Origin: Thiomargarita sp.
GTDB taxonomy: Bacteria; Pseudomonadota; Gammaproteobacteria; Beggiatoales; Beggiatoaceae
DNA length: 12,637 bases
Direction of reading: 5' to 3'
Assembly (NCBI GenBank): GCA_020721025.1
Contig: DYNO01000077.1
Location: forward strand, 1,635 to 14,271
In this document: positions 1 through 6,739 of the stretch, in pieces
Layout: each line of letters starts with the position of its first letter
Position numbering within the stretch: position 1 is the stretch's first letter
The notes under the pieces: generated by a model
What the model saw: only the letters and a program-made list of their open reading frames with translations
The model's database searches: none
What the model was told of the DNA's origin: nothing
Position numbers and translations under genes: made by a program

Positions 1-7
1 ACATACG

Positions 8-585
8 ATGTCAATGCTACTACACATTTGTCAGGTATGGTATGGGCGAGTAGTGATGTTTAGCATAGTCATGGCATTATTTTTTCCTATTGCTTATGCC
101 TATTCTGCTGCCGAGGAATACGAAATTAAAGCCGCATTCCTTTACAATTTAGGAAATTATCTGCGTTTTCCTGAGAGCAGTTTATCCGACGACGATACCG
201 ATCAATTGTTTCAAATCTGCATTTTAGGAAAGGACCCGTTTCAACAAAATATTGACTCGGCAGCAGAAGGAGAGAAGATACAAGGACACTCACCAAAAAT
301 CAGAAGGTTGCAACGAGTGCAAGAAGCCGAAGGATGTCATCTCATTTTTATCAGCGATTCTGAGCGAGCCCGTCTCAAATCCATCTTACAAGCACTCAAT
401 TCGCGCCCCATTTTAACCGTCAGTGATATGGATGATTTTCTTGAACAGGGGGAATGTTAGCATTTTACAATGAAAACAATAAGATACGTCTCGCTTTAGA
501 TTTAGGGAAGATACGAACTGTCAATATTAAACCCAGTGCGAATTTATTAAAACTGGCTAAAATTGTTGGCGATAGTGATTTTTAA
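8..585 (+). pseudogene. YfiR-family (DUF4154) periplasmic protein, frameshifted
   Basis: The first frame encodes 150 residues: a hydrophobic segment at about residues 14-32 that looks like a signal peptide, then a YfiR/DUF4154-type domain with the typical opening (YEIKAAFLYNLGNYLRFP) and a Cys pair at residues 71 and 110. The frame stops at 458-460. The family's usual C-terminal part continues directly in the next frame, from ATG 454 (MLAFYNENNKIRLALDLG) to TAA 583-585, ending in an NLLKLAKIV stretch typical of the family. One extra G in the tract at 448-452 would join both parts into about 192 residues. In Pseudomonas, YfiR restrains the diguanylate cyclase YfiN; a similar role here is inference. 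The start is uncertain, since only seven bases precede ATG 8; ATG 56 is an alternative. The gene converges on recN. It is a real frameshift, a switchable tract or a sequencing error. Confidence 0.8.
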
Positions 586-689
586 ACACAGTGGCGCAAA
601 ATAAACATTTTTATAAGATAACTAACTGATTCTACGAATTTTCATTTATCATAACATTGACGGTCGTTATTTTTCAAACTGAACCGTAA

Positions 690-2387
690 CTATCTCTCTT
701 CATTGGTAATACTGGGTACGGAGGGCGAATTTCTTGACAACATTTCTTTTGCATGAGCTAAAGTTTGCGGCGTGATCTTAATGCCACCCAACATTCGAGC
801 AATTTCTTCAATCCGCTGGGGTACCGTGAGCCAATGTAATGCGGTATGGGTTTGTTGTTGTTCAATAATTTTAACGACTTGCAAATGTTGCGTTCCCTGA
901 CAAGCCACTTGTGCCAAATGGGTAATACAGAGCACCTGCCGTTGTTGTCCCAATCGTTGCAATAAATTTCCCACAATTTCCGCCACGCCTCCGCCAATTC
1001 CCACATCCACTTCATCAAATACCAAGGTAGGCACGCCGCTATGTTGCGCGGTAATTACTTGAATTGCCAAACTAATTCGCGATAATTCCCCTCCAGAAGC
1101 CACTTTAGCCAAGGCGCGCGGGGCGTGTCCCGGATTGGTGCTGACTAAAAATTCAACAAAATCAACGCCGGTCGGACTGGGCGTGGCATCTTCATCTTCA
1201 TCAACGATAATTACCAACTGTCCCGCGGGCATTCCCAATTGACGCATATTTTCAGTGATCTGTTGGCTTAGTCGCGTCGCAGTTGTCACTCGTTGTTGAT
1301 GCAGTGATTTTGCTACGATACGATACTGTTGCTTAATTTTCGCAATTTTCGCTTCCAATTCACCGGCACGATGTTCATAATTTTCCAGTTCATTCAATTG
1401 GTTACTGAGATTTTCAAAATAAACGGGCAACTCATGAAATCGCACTTTATGCTTACGCGCCATATCTTGCAGTTTAATTAACTTTTGGTCAACTTGTTGC
1501 AATTTTTCTGGATCGATGTCTAAACGAGCAATGTAGTCACGCAATTCTCCTGTTGCTTCTTGCGCTTGGATGATCGCGTTTTCCAACAAAGCCAAAACAT
1601 TGGTCAACCGAGAATCATGCTGTTGCACTTCATTGAGTTCATGGCTGGCTTGATTTAAATACGATAAAGTTGAATTTTCATCGTCTGCGTCCAATAATGT
1701 CAGCGCGTGTTGACTGCTATCCAATAATTTTGAAGCATTTGCCAAACGCCGATGTTCAGTTTCCAACTGTTGCAAGGTTTCCGCGGAAAGTTCCAATTCT
1801 GCCAGTTCCTGCACTTGGTAGCGCAACAAAGCCAGTTTTGCCTCTCTATCCTGCGTATTCCCGCCCAGTTGCTGCAATTCGGTGATGAGACTTTTCCATT
1901 GTTGATAGCAATTTTTAACTTGTTCGAGATGGGTTTTATCGGTTGCCACCGCATCGAGCAAATGACGTTGAACTTCTTGTTTTAACAAGGATTGATGGGC
2001 ATGTTGTCCGTGAATATCGACCAGATGTTCGCCCAAGTCACGCAATTGTTGTACGGAAACCGGCTGTTGATTGATAAATGCGCGGGAGCGTCCGTTGGCG
2101 TAAACAACCCGACGAATATGGCAATGATTGGTTTTCGTCATCATCTGTTGTTGCAACCACGATAAAATACGCGGGGTAATGACAAAATCGGCATCAATCT
2201 GTGCAAAATCAGAGCCTTGTTTAACCACGCTACTGTCTGCCCGTTCGCCTAATACCAATCCGAGTGCGTCAATCAAGATCGATTTGCCCGCGCCCGTTTC
2301 ACCCGTGATGGTGGTCAATCCGGGGCGGAGGTGGAGTTCAACATGTTCAACAATGGCAAAGTTTTGAATTTGCAGAGAAGACAGCAT
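690..2387 (-). CDS. recN: DNA repair protein RecN
   Basis: RecN is a cytoplasmic SMC-like ATPase that acts in double-strand break repair by recombination. The 565 residues match the usual family length (about 550). A Walker A motif, GETGAGKS, lies at residues 29-36. A long, Gln/Glu/Leu-rich coiled-coil middle spans roughly residues 150-380. The C-terminal ATPase half has the ABC signature ASGGELSR near residue 430, the Walker B segment LVFDEVDVGIGGG near 452 and the switch-region ITHLAQVA near 489. The start at 2387 gives the canonical RecN beginning (MLSSLQIQNFAIV), although no good ribosome binding site precedes it. In many bacteria recN is under LexA control, but I see no E. coli-type LexA box in the roughly 200 bases upstream. 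It ends 104 bases from the convergent YfiR-like gene. Confidence 0.97.
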   Translation of the reverse strand: MLSSLQIQNFAIVEHVELHLRPGLTTITGETGAGKSILIDALGLVLGERADSSVVKQGSDFAQIDADFVITPRILSWLQQQMMTKTNHCHIRRVVYANGRSRAFINQQPVSVQQLRDLGEHLVDIHGQHAHQSLLKQEVQRHLLDAVATDKTHLEQVKNCYQQWKSLITELQQLGGNTQDREAKLALLRYQVQELAELELSAETLQQLETEHRRLANASKLLDSSQHALTLLDADDENSTLSYLNQASHELNEVQQHDSRLTNVLALLENAIIQAQEATGELRDYIARLDIDPEKLQQVDQKLIKLQDMARKHKVRFHELPVYFENLSNQLNELENYEHRAGELEAKIAKIKQQYRIVAKSLHQQRVTTATRLSQQITENMRQLGMPAGQLVIIVDEDEDATPSPTGVDFVEFLVSTNPGHAPRALAKVASGGELSRISLAIQVITAQHSGVPTLVFDEVDVGIGGGVAEIVGNLLQRLGQQRQVLCITHLAQVACQGTQHLQVVKIIEQQQTHTALHWLTVPQRIEEIARMLGGIKITPQTLAHAKEMLSRNSPSVPSITNEER

Positions 2388-2483
2388 GGGAGTGACTGAA
2401 GGGCATGGCTAGGGAAATTATGCAAATTTTAGCATATTTCTGGGGCAAGTGTTTGGGAAGTTGCACTCATGGGATTAAAAATA

Positions 2484-2569
2484 TCTGAATCGTGGATGAA
2501 CGATTACACATGAACTGTGCAGTTGTGCAATCGAACTCCGAGGTGCTTCTGTGGGATCCGCGATTCAGA
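2484..2569 (-). terminator. large branched hairpin downstream of the phasin gene
   Basis: Two 14-base arms (2484-2497 and 2556-2569) are inverted copies with a single mismatch. Inside the 58-base loop are nested pairings: CGATT (2501-2505) with AATCG (2529-2533), CACA (2507-2510) with TGTG (2524-2527), and ACTG (2514-2517) with CAGT (2520-2523). Read leftward, the structure begins about 30 bases after the phasin stop and is followed by a short T-rich stretch (ATATTTTTAATC), so it probably ends the phasin transcript. It is larger than a usual intrinsic terminator and could instead be a small mobile palindrome or a structured RNA. Confidence 0.5.
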
Positions 2570-2599
2570 CAGACATAAATTTCAACCTAAATCAAAATG

Positions 2600-2971
2600 T
2601 TAGGCAGAGACTTGCACAGCTTTCAACCAAGGATTGATTTCTTGCGCATCTTTCATGTTGTCTTCCAACCAATTGCCATATTGTTTTTTAGAATCAACCA
2701 TCATTTCAAAAGAAACACGGGCATTGTGCAGCATTTTTTGATTGAGCTCTTGTGCGAAACGACCTTGAGCCAAAACAACATCTTGCACGCGTTTGGCTTC
2801 GCTTAAGACACGCGCTTGCTTGCTGCCGCTTTCGACATAGCTATTGACAACATCCATTTGTTGTTCAACCAGTTGCTTCATCATACCGTTGCTGATGTCA
2901 GCCCATTTTTGCATGGAAGCGATAGCTTTTTTGTTCATGTCAGACCATTGGTTCATGAATGGATTTTGCAT
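2600..2971 (-). CDS. phasin (polyhydroxyalkanoate granule-associated protein)
   Basis: Phasins coat polyhydroxyalkanoate storage granules in the cytoplasm and control their size and number. The 123-residue product is almost entirely amphipathic helix with no signal peptide. It has the typical phasin pattern: an N-terminal NPFMNQWSDMNKKAIASMQK, a central SGSKQARVLSEAKRVQDVV, and a C-terminal stretch rich in charged residues and Gln. An upstream in-frame GTG at 3022 would add 17 residues. I prefer ATG 2971 because a good ribosome binding site (GGAG, 7 bases before the ATG) precedes it, and because GTG 3022 would lie only about 10 bases from the predicted transcription start. The gene stands alone with its own promoter, a possible operator and a terminator. 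No phaC, phaA or phaB is in the window. Family assignment is from pattern recognition. Confidence 0.88.
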   Translation of the reverse strand: MQNPFMNQWSDMNKKAIASMQKWADISNGMMKQLVEQQMDVVNSYVESGSKQARVLSEAKRVQDVVLAQGRFAQELNQKMLHNARVSFEMMVDSKKQYGNWLEDNMKDAQEINPWLKAVQVSA

Positions 2972-3014
2972 TTGTGTTCTCCAGAAAGTGAGGAAAGGTT
3001 CAAGAAACTTGTTT

Positions 3015-3029
3015 TGTTGCACTGCAACA
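3015..3029 (-). promoter_or_regulatory. palindromic operator candidate for the phasin gene
   Basis: TGTTGCA-C-TGCAACA is a perfect 15-base palindrome (7-base arms, one central base). It lies about 4 to 18 bases downstream of the predicted phasin transcription start, a position suited to repression. Phasin genes in other bacteria are commonly repressed by PhaR, which binds TGC-rich dyads; identity of the binder here is inference. It could also fold as a small hairpin in the leader. Confidence 0.45.
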
Positions 3030-3039
3030 TTTAGCGGCT

Positions 3040-3068
3040 ATAGTAAATCTAAACCGCGCATCTGTCAA
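3040..3068 (-). promoter_or_regulatory. sigma70-type promoter of the phasin gene
   Basis: On the minus strand a perfect -35 box TTGACA (3068-3063) and a -10 box TACTAT (3045-3040) are separated by 17 bases. The expected start near 3033 gives a leader of about 60 bases before ATG 2971. Confidence 0.8.
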
Positions 3069-3162
3069 TACCCGTCGCTTAAATTTTTTTAGTGGATTGA
3101 ATTTATTGATGAAATAATTTAATGGGAGGAAAGCCCACAACTGGATATTGCTTCGGGCTGAA

Positions 3163-3289
3163 ACTTTGAGTCATAGGGGTTTGAACCATAATTTACTTGA
3201 TTAACCAGATTAACATAATGATTGATTAGGTCAATCTGAAAAATTGTGTGAATTATGGTTCAGATTCGCTCACTTTCACGTCTCAAAGT
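3163..3289. repeat. 127-bp nested inverted-repeat structure between nrdB and phasin
   Basis: Three pairs of perfect inverted arms are nested around one centre: ACTTTGAG (3163-3170) with CTCAAAGT (3282-3289), TGAACCATAATT (3182-3193) with AATTATGGTTCA (3251-3262), and CAGATT (3206-3211) with AATCTG (3233-3238). The element lies in the 416-base gap between the nrdB stop and the phasin start, about 100 bases beyond nrdB. There is no T run after the stem on either strand, so a simple terminator is unlikely. A structured RNA, a degenerate palindromic mobile element or a protein-binding cruciform are possible. Besides this and the phasin promoter, I see nothing convincing in the gap. Confidence 0.5.
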
Positions 3290-3387
3290 AAAATGGACGA
3301 CAGATGATGGATAATATTGAGATAATCGAGAGAATCACGCAACATCAACGTGAGAAAATTGTTGTTGAGTTATCGCGTGATAACACA

Positions 3388-4476
3388 CTAATCCCAATCC
3401 AAACTTGAACCGGTGCGATAGTCTTGTACCCGCCCTTCAAAAAAATTAACTTCCTGTTTTAATTCATAATGACTCATCCAAGGCAGGGGGTGAGATTTGA
3501 CAGGAAAGAGCAATTTTAATCCCAAGTTGCGACAGGCACTGTTTGCCATAAATTGAGCAAATTCAATATACGTCGCTACCGACATCCCCACCACGCCACC
3601 GTTTGGCATCACCGCTTTCGCATACGCCGCTTCCAACGCAACCGCTTCATTGATAATTGCCCGACTCCGTTCTTGCATTGCAACATTCCACAAAATCGGA
3701 TTTTCGCGAATAATCTGTAAAATCATCCACAAACCGTTTTGCGCGTGACTGGTTTCATCGCGGTAAATGTACATATACTGCTGTGCAGTGTTGCGTAACT
3801 TTCCTGCCTGCGCCAATGCAAAAATCTGCGAAAAGCCTATAGGAAAAAATAAATATTCAAATACATAGTAACTCACTAAATCTTCTAATAAATTCCGGTG
3901 CGCTTCGAGAGAACCCACGGGAGCTTCGGAGGAAACGACATTGTTGGTAAATTGCAAGTTCCAATTTAATTTATTTGTCAATTCAGGAACTTCTTGATAC
4001 AAATTGAAGATTTGCCCCTGCCCTTGTTCATCTAAACCGAAAGACTCCAAAATGAACAAATACGACTCCAGATGATTCGCTTCTTCTGCAATTTGCCATC
4101 GCAAGTATTGACGTAATTCACTGGCAGTAATGTGTTCTATGATCGCATTGTCAAGATTATCCGGCACAAGGTTGTCGCTGGCGGTCAGGTAGGAAATATT
4201 GGTTTTAAACAACCACATCTCGGCATCAGTCAATTCACCAGTCAACCATTGTTTTTTATCCTCGCCCATGGGGATGTCGTTGGGTGTCCAAAAATTGTTG
4301 CGAGCATTGAGAAACCGCTCTCTAACTGCTTGATATTTAATCGGAATAGGTTGACGCAAATCATAGCCGCGTCCGCCAATAATTCTAACATCGTCAGCAT
4401 TGGGACGTTTCGCACCGATGGAGATACGGTCTAGGCTGCTGGAAATAGGAAAAACGATGCGTTCTTGGTAACCCAT
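3388..4476 (-). CDS. nrdB: class Ia-like ribonucleotide reductase small subunit (R2)
   Basis: NrdB holds the di-iron/tyrosyl radical cofactor that the large subunit NrdA uses to reduce ribonucleoside diphosphates for DNA synthesis in the cytoplasm. All expected residues are visible: metal ligands D101, E132, H135, E207, E241 and H244, and the radical tyrosine Y139 in EANHLESY. The spacings match E. coli R2 (D84-E115 31 residues, E204-E238 34, E238-H241 3). The C-terminal tail has the Tyr and acidic residues (VQDYRTGSSLDWD) used to dock on NrdA. The length, 362 residues, is normal. ATG 4476 is supported by an AGGA site 10 bases upstream. NrdA is not adjacent upstream, where the next gene is degQ; it could only lie elsewhere in the genome. 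I see no convincing NrdR box upstream. Confidence 0.96.
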   Translation of the reverse strand: MGYQERIVFPISSSLDRISIGAKRPNADDVRIIGGRGYDLRQPIPIKYQAVRERFLNARNNFWTPNDIPMGEDKKQWLTGELTDAEMWLFKTNISYLTASDNLVPDNLDNAIIEHITASELRQYLRWQIAEEANHLESYLFILESFGLDEQGQGQIFNLYQEVPELTNKLNWNLQFTNNVVSSEAPVGSLEAHRNLLEDLVSYYVFEYLFFPIGFSQIFALAQAGKLRNTAQQYMYIYRDETSHAQNGLWMILQIIRENPILWNVAMQERSRAIINEAVALEAAYAKAVMPNGGVVGMSVATYIEFAQFMANSACRNLGLKLLFPVKSHPLPWMSHYELKQEVNFFEGRVQDYRTGSSLDWD

Positions 4477-4777
4477 ATTATGTGAGTCCTAAACAAAAAA
4501 AATAGAGATAGCGTGTCCGGTCGTCTCCAAAAAAGGGGAGAAAATGATACCGGGTAAAATGATAATTGTGCCAATCGGCGTTATATTGATGTTTGGCTTT
4601 GAAACTGAGATATTTATTCTATTTGAGAGTCAAAATGCGTTTATTTATCGCAAGATAGCGATTTGGATAAATCAATTTTTCCGAGCACGCGCAAGACTTG
4701 GACATGAGCCCATGTTTAGCAATGCCTTTTGCGATTGAAGTATGAGATAACCCAATTAAATTAGGTCAGTGACGCGC
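4477..4777. other. nrdB upstream region, no supported gene
   Basis: This stretch must hold the leftward nrdB promoter, but no candidate is convincing. A short hairpin (TCTCC 4524-4528 with GGAGA 4537-4541) lies about 50 bases before the nrdB start, and a second (ACATG, four-base loop, CATGT) lies near 4700-4713. A rightward 64-codon frame at 4544-4738 begins MIPGKMIIVPIGV after a GGGGAG that is set close to the ATG. It resembles nothing I know, and I do not call it a gene. Confidence 0.4.
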
Positions 4778-4806
4778 TTGACATTATGATGGAAATGCGT
4801 TACAAT
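4778..4806 (+). promoter_or_regulatory. near-consensus sigma70 promoter with no conventional gene behind it
   Basis: A perfect -35 TTGACA (4778-4783) and a -10 TACAAT (4801-4806) are separated by exactly 17 bases. This is one of the best promoter matches in the window. It points rightward into 170 bases of non-coding DNA and then against the 3' end of degQ, which lies on the other strand. Confidence 0.7.
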
Positions 4807-4851
4807 CCTTGAAAATCAATAAGATAGGAAGTTAATCTCAGGCGCAGCACG

Positions 4852-4956
4852 ATGAAATGTAGTATAGCAAACGTCGTGTGTGATGTGGGTCAGTCGATGA
4901 ATATTTTTGAAATGCGGCTGAAACCGCGGGGTACCACAGATAAAGCAAATTGTTAG
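4852..4956 (+). CDS. hypothetical 34-residue peptide
   Basis: This short frame starts at ATG 4852 (MKCSIANVVCDVGQSMNIFE) and ends at TAG 4954-4956, inside the stem-loop at 4932-4969. It has three Cys residues, a basic C-terminal half and no membrane segment. Its only support is position: it lies about 40 bases downstream of a near-consensus promoter. The ribosome binding site is weak (AGG nine or more bases upstream). I recognise no homologue, and chance occurrence is quite possible. Confidence 0.2.
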   Translation: MKCSIANVVCDVGQSMNIFEMRLKPRGTTDKANC

Positions 4957-4969
4957 TTTATCTGCGGTA
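4932..4969. terminator. stem-loop between the small-RNA candidate and degQ
   Basis: TACCACAGATAAA (4932-4944) and TTTATCTGCGGTA (4957-4969) are inverted copies with one mismatch, separated by a 12-base loop. The stem begins 10 bases beyond the leftward degQ stop, so it probably stabilises or ends that mRNA, and it could serve rightward transcription too. No T run follows on either side. Confidence 0.55.
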
Positions 4970-4978
4970 AGAAGCGAA

Positions 4979-6322
4979 TTATTGGAAAATTAAAGAAAAA
5001 ATCTCATTTTCGCGACGCACTCCGAGAACGTAGGGAGGCGATTGAAGCGATAAACGGCGGTTAAAATCTTCTAAGCGTTTCACTGGACGATCATTCAGGC
5101 TAAGAATGATATCTCCCGTGCGTAAACCGGCGCGCCAAGCAAGACTCCGTTTATTGACGCTAATGATTTCAATCACATCCTGTGCATCTGACAACATCAC
5201 GCCATTGAGGTATTCTGTGATTTTTCCCCCGTCAATCCCGCCACTTTTTCCCGCTTGGGTTGCAACTGTCGCAGTCAATTGAAGTTGCACACCTTTTCGC
5301 ATCACGGTGAGTTTAACCTCATTTCCCACTCGTAACAAACCAATTCGATTGCGGACATCGGCACTGCTGCTCACGGCTTGATTATTAATGGCAATGATGA
5401 CATCGGAAGCACGGATATCAGCTCGCTCCGCGGCGGAATTACGATTGACATCAGAAACGACCGCGCCCTTGGTGCTACTGTCCAGTCCAAAAGCGACCGC
5501 CAATTCAGGGGTTAAATCTTGAACGTTAATCCCCAAAACTCCCCGTTGCACTGAGCCATGTTCAACCAGATGTCGCACGACTTGGTGTGCCATATTGATG
5601 GGAATCGCAAAACCAATCCCAACATTTCCGCCACTGGGAGCGATAATTGCGGTATTAATTCCAACCAATTCGCCACGTAAATTGACCAACGCCCCGCCAG
5701 AATTTCCCGGATTAATTGACGCATCTGTTTGAATAAAATCTTCGTAACCTTCGATTCCTAAACCACTTCTTCCCAACGCACTGACAATTCCAGAAGTGAC
5801 CGTTTGCCCCAATCCAAAAGGATTTCCAATGGCAACGACAAAATCCCCTACGCGTAGTTTGTCGGAATTGGCAAGAGGTAATTCGCTCAAATTGTCAGAA
5901 TTGATTCTAATCAAGGCGATATCAGTTTCTTTATCCTTGCCGACCAATTTTGCAGTGGTTTTGCGTCCATCTCGGAGGGTAACGGTAATTTCATCTGCTT
6001 TATCAATCACATGATTATTGGTGATGACATAACCTTTTTGCGCGTCAATGATCACGCCTGATCCCAAACTTTGTTCAGTGCGTTGTTCTGATTGATCTGG
6101 AATATTGAAAAAGTGTCTGAAAAATGGATCGCTTAATAATGGACTTTCCACCCGGGCGCGAGTTTTGGTGGAAATATTGACGACGGCGGGAGTTGTTTTT
6201 TCCAACATGGGCGCGAGGCTGGGAAGGGTTTGTCCATCAACTGCTACGGGTAAGGTGCCGGCGGCTACGGTTTGAGTTATCGCGATACTGCCTAATAATA
6301 GCCAAATTTTTAATTGATTCAT
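4979..6322 (-). CDS. degQ: periplasmic serine protease, DegQ type (HtrA family)
   Basis: HtrA proteases degrade or refold misfolded envelope proteins in the periplasm. The 447-residue product starts with a signal peptide (about residues 1-21, likely cleaved near VAAG). The trypsin-like domain has the full catalytic triad: H104 in ITNNHVI, D134 in TDIALI and S208 in NPGNSGGAL. Two PDZ domains follow, at about residues 255-345 and 365-440; their ligand-binding loops read RGVLGINVQ and LNGVMLSD. The segment between the first strands (residues 53-86) is short and has no Cys pair, so DegQ fits better than DegP, which has a long Q-rich loop there. ATG 6322 has a modest GAGAGA site and a good promoter upstream. 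It is transcribed alone; the next leftward gene, nrdB, begins about 500 bases away. Confidence 0.95.
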   Translation of the reverse strand: MNQLKIWLLLGSIAITQTVAAGTLPVAVDGQTLPSLAPMLEKTTPAVVNISTKTRARVESPLLSDPFFRHFFNIPDQSEQRTEQSLGSGVIIDAQKGYVITNNHVIDKADEITVTLRDGRKTTAKLVGKDKETDIALIRINSDNLSELPLANSDKLRVGDFVVAIGNPFGLGQTVTSGIVSALGRSGLGIEGYEDFIQTDASINPGNSGGALVNLRGELVGINTAIIAPSGGNVGIGFAIPINMAHQVVRHLVEHGSVQRGVLGINVQDLTPELAVAFGLDSSTKGAVVSDVNRNSAAERADIRASDVIIAINNQAVSSSADVRNRIGLLRVGNEVKLTVMRKGVQLQLTATVATQAGKSGGIDGGKITEYLNGVMLSDAQDVIEIISVNKRSLAWRAGLRTGDIILSLNDRPVKRLEDFNRRLSLQSPPYVLGVRRENEIFSLIFQ

Positions 6323-6354
6323 GTCAAAAATCTCTCACAGTCAAGTTCATGCGC

Positions 6355-6382
6355 ATAATATGGGTGCGTCATGATTTTTCAA
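6355..6382 (-). promoter_or_regulatory. sigma70-type promoter of degQ
   Basis: On the minus strand a -35 TTGAAA (6382-6377) and a -10 TATTAT (6360-6355) are separated by 16 bases. This places the start about 25 bases before ATG 6322. I see no clear sigmaE-type (GGAACTT / TCTAA) or CpxR-type site here. Confidence 0.6.
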
Positions 6383-6670
6383 TTGTTACGCGTCGTTTTG
6401 ATCGCAGTCCATTCAGTAAAATCAATGAATTATGACATAAAATGAATCTTGGCGAAGCGGGTTAGAAATTTTTGTCGCAGGAACGGCGGAATTGAACTTT
6501 CTGATTCGCAGTTTTGGGGTGTGCCGTCAAATAAAAACATTGTAAATGGAATGAAAGCGTTCCTACCTTCGCAAAGGGAATTAGGGGGATTTCTCAATCG
6601 AAATAATTATTGTCAAATAGGTATAAACTAACCGATTATCTGGTGTAACATAGCACACAGCTTATATCGC
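6383..6670. other. degQ / pilin-accessory divergent region, no gene seen
   Basis: No credible coding frame is present; a 60-codon frame starting TTG at 6449 has no ribosome binding site and no recognisable similarity. The region holds the short dispersed repeat at 6550-6575 and a GCAGGAACGGCGG segment near 6475 that resembles the GGCGGGAACGAT core of the tandem repeats at 9013-9100. Confidence 0.4.
6550..6575 (+). repeat. dispersed intergenic repeat, copy 1
   Basis: The segment AATGAAAGCGTTCCTACCTT followed by CGCAAA closely resembles the segment at 8980-9008 (AATGAAATGCTTCTACCTTC, then TCGGCAAAA) in the next divergent intergenic region, in the same orientation. Two similar copies about 2.4 kb apart, both outside genes, suggest a dispersed repeat family. 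Confidence 0.35.
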
Positions 6671-6700
6671 TTGCAGTGACTCAACAAATTACGCTATCAT
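6671..6700 (+). promoter_or_regulatory. putative promoter of the pilin accessory gene
   Basis: A -35-like TTGCAG (6671-6676) and a -10-like TATCAT (6695-6700) are separated by 18 bases, about 40 bases before ATG 6740. The match is moderate. Confidence 0.4.
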
Positions 6701-6739
6701 TTTCGCGATACCTTTTCAATTAACATTAATCGTTCTCTC

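Larger units (their letters stand above)
4813..4970 (+). ncRNA. candidate small RNA between nrdB and degQ
   Basis: A transcript from the promoter at 4778-4806 would start near 4813 and could end at the hairpin 4932-4969, giving about 150 nucleotides. A second small hairpin, GCGG-CTGAAA-CCGC, sits just before that stem. I do not recognise an RNA family (it is not tRNA, and does not resemble 6S RNA). The end is uncertain because no T run follows the hairpin; read-through would be antisense to degQ. It could instead be the mRNA of the 34-codon frame within it. Confidence 0.35.

Noticed and set aside
2388..2483. Possible LexA box upstream of recN
   Set aside because: ATGCAAATTTTAGCAT is partly palindromic but lacks the CTG-N10-CAG pattern of the known gammaproteobacterial LexA site.
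3304..3408. 34-codon rightward frame (MMDNIEIIERITQHQREKIV) overlapping the end of nrdB
   Set aside because: No ribosome binding site or promoter was seen and the end overlaps nrdB; too short to support.
4560..4590. Possible sigma54 promoter on the minus strand (TGGCAC followed by AATTATCATT)
   Set aside because: The -24 element matches, but the required GC of the -12 element is absent.
4544..4738. 64-codon rightward frame with a hydrophobic N-terminus upstream of nrdB
   Set aside because: A GGGGAG is present but too close to the ATG, no family is recognised, and the region must contain the nrdB promoter on the other strand.
6449..6631. 60-codon rightward frame between degQ and the pilin accessory gene
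   Set aside because: TTG start without ribosome binding site, crosses a dispersed repeat, and shows no recognisable similarity.
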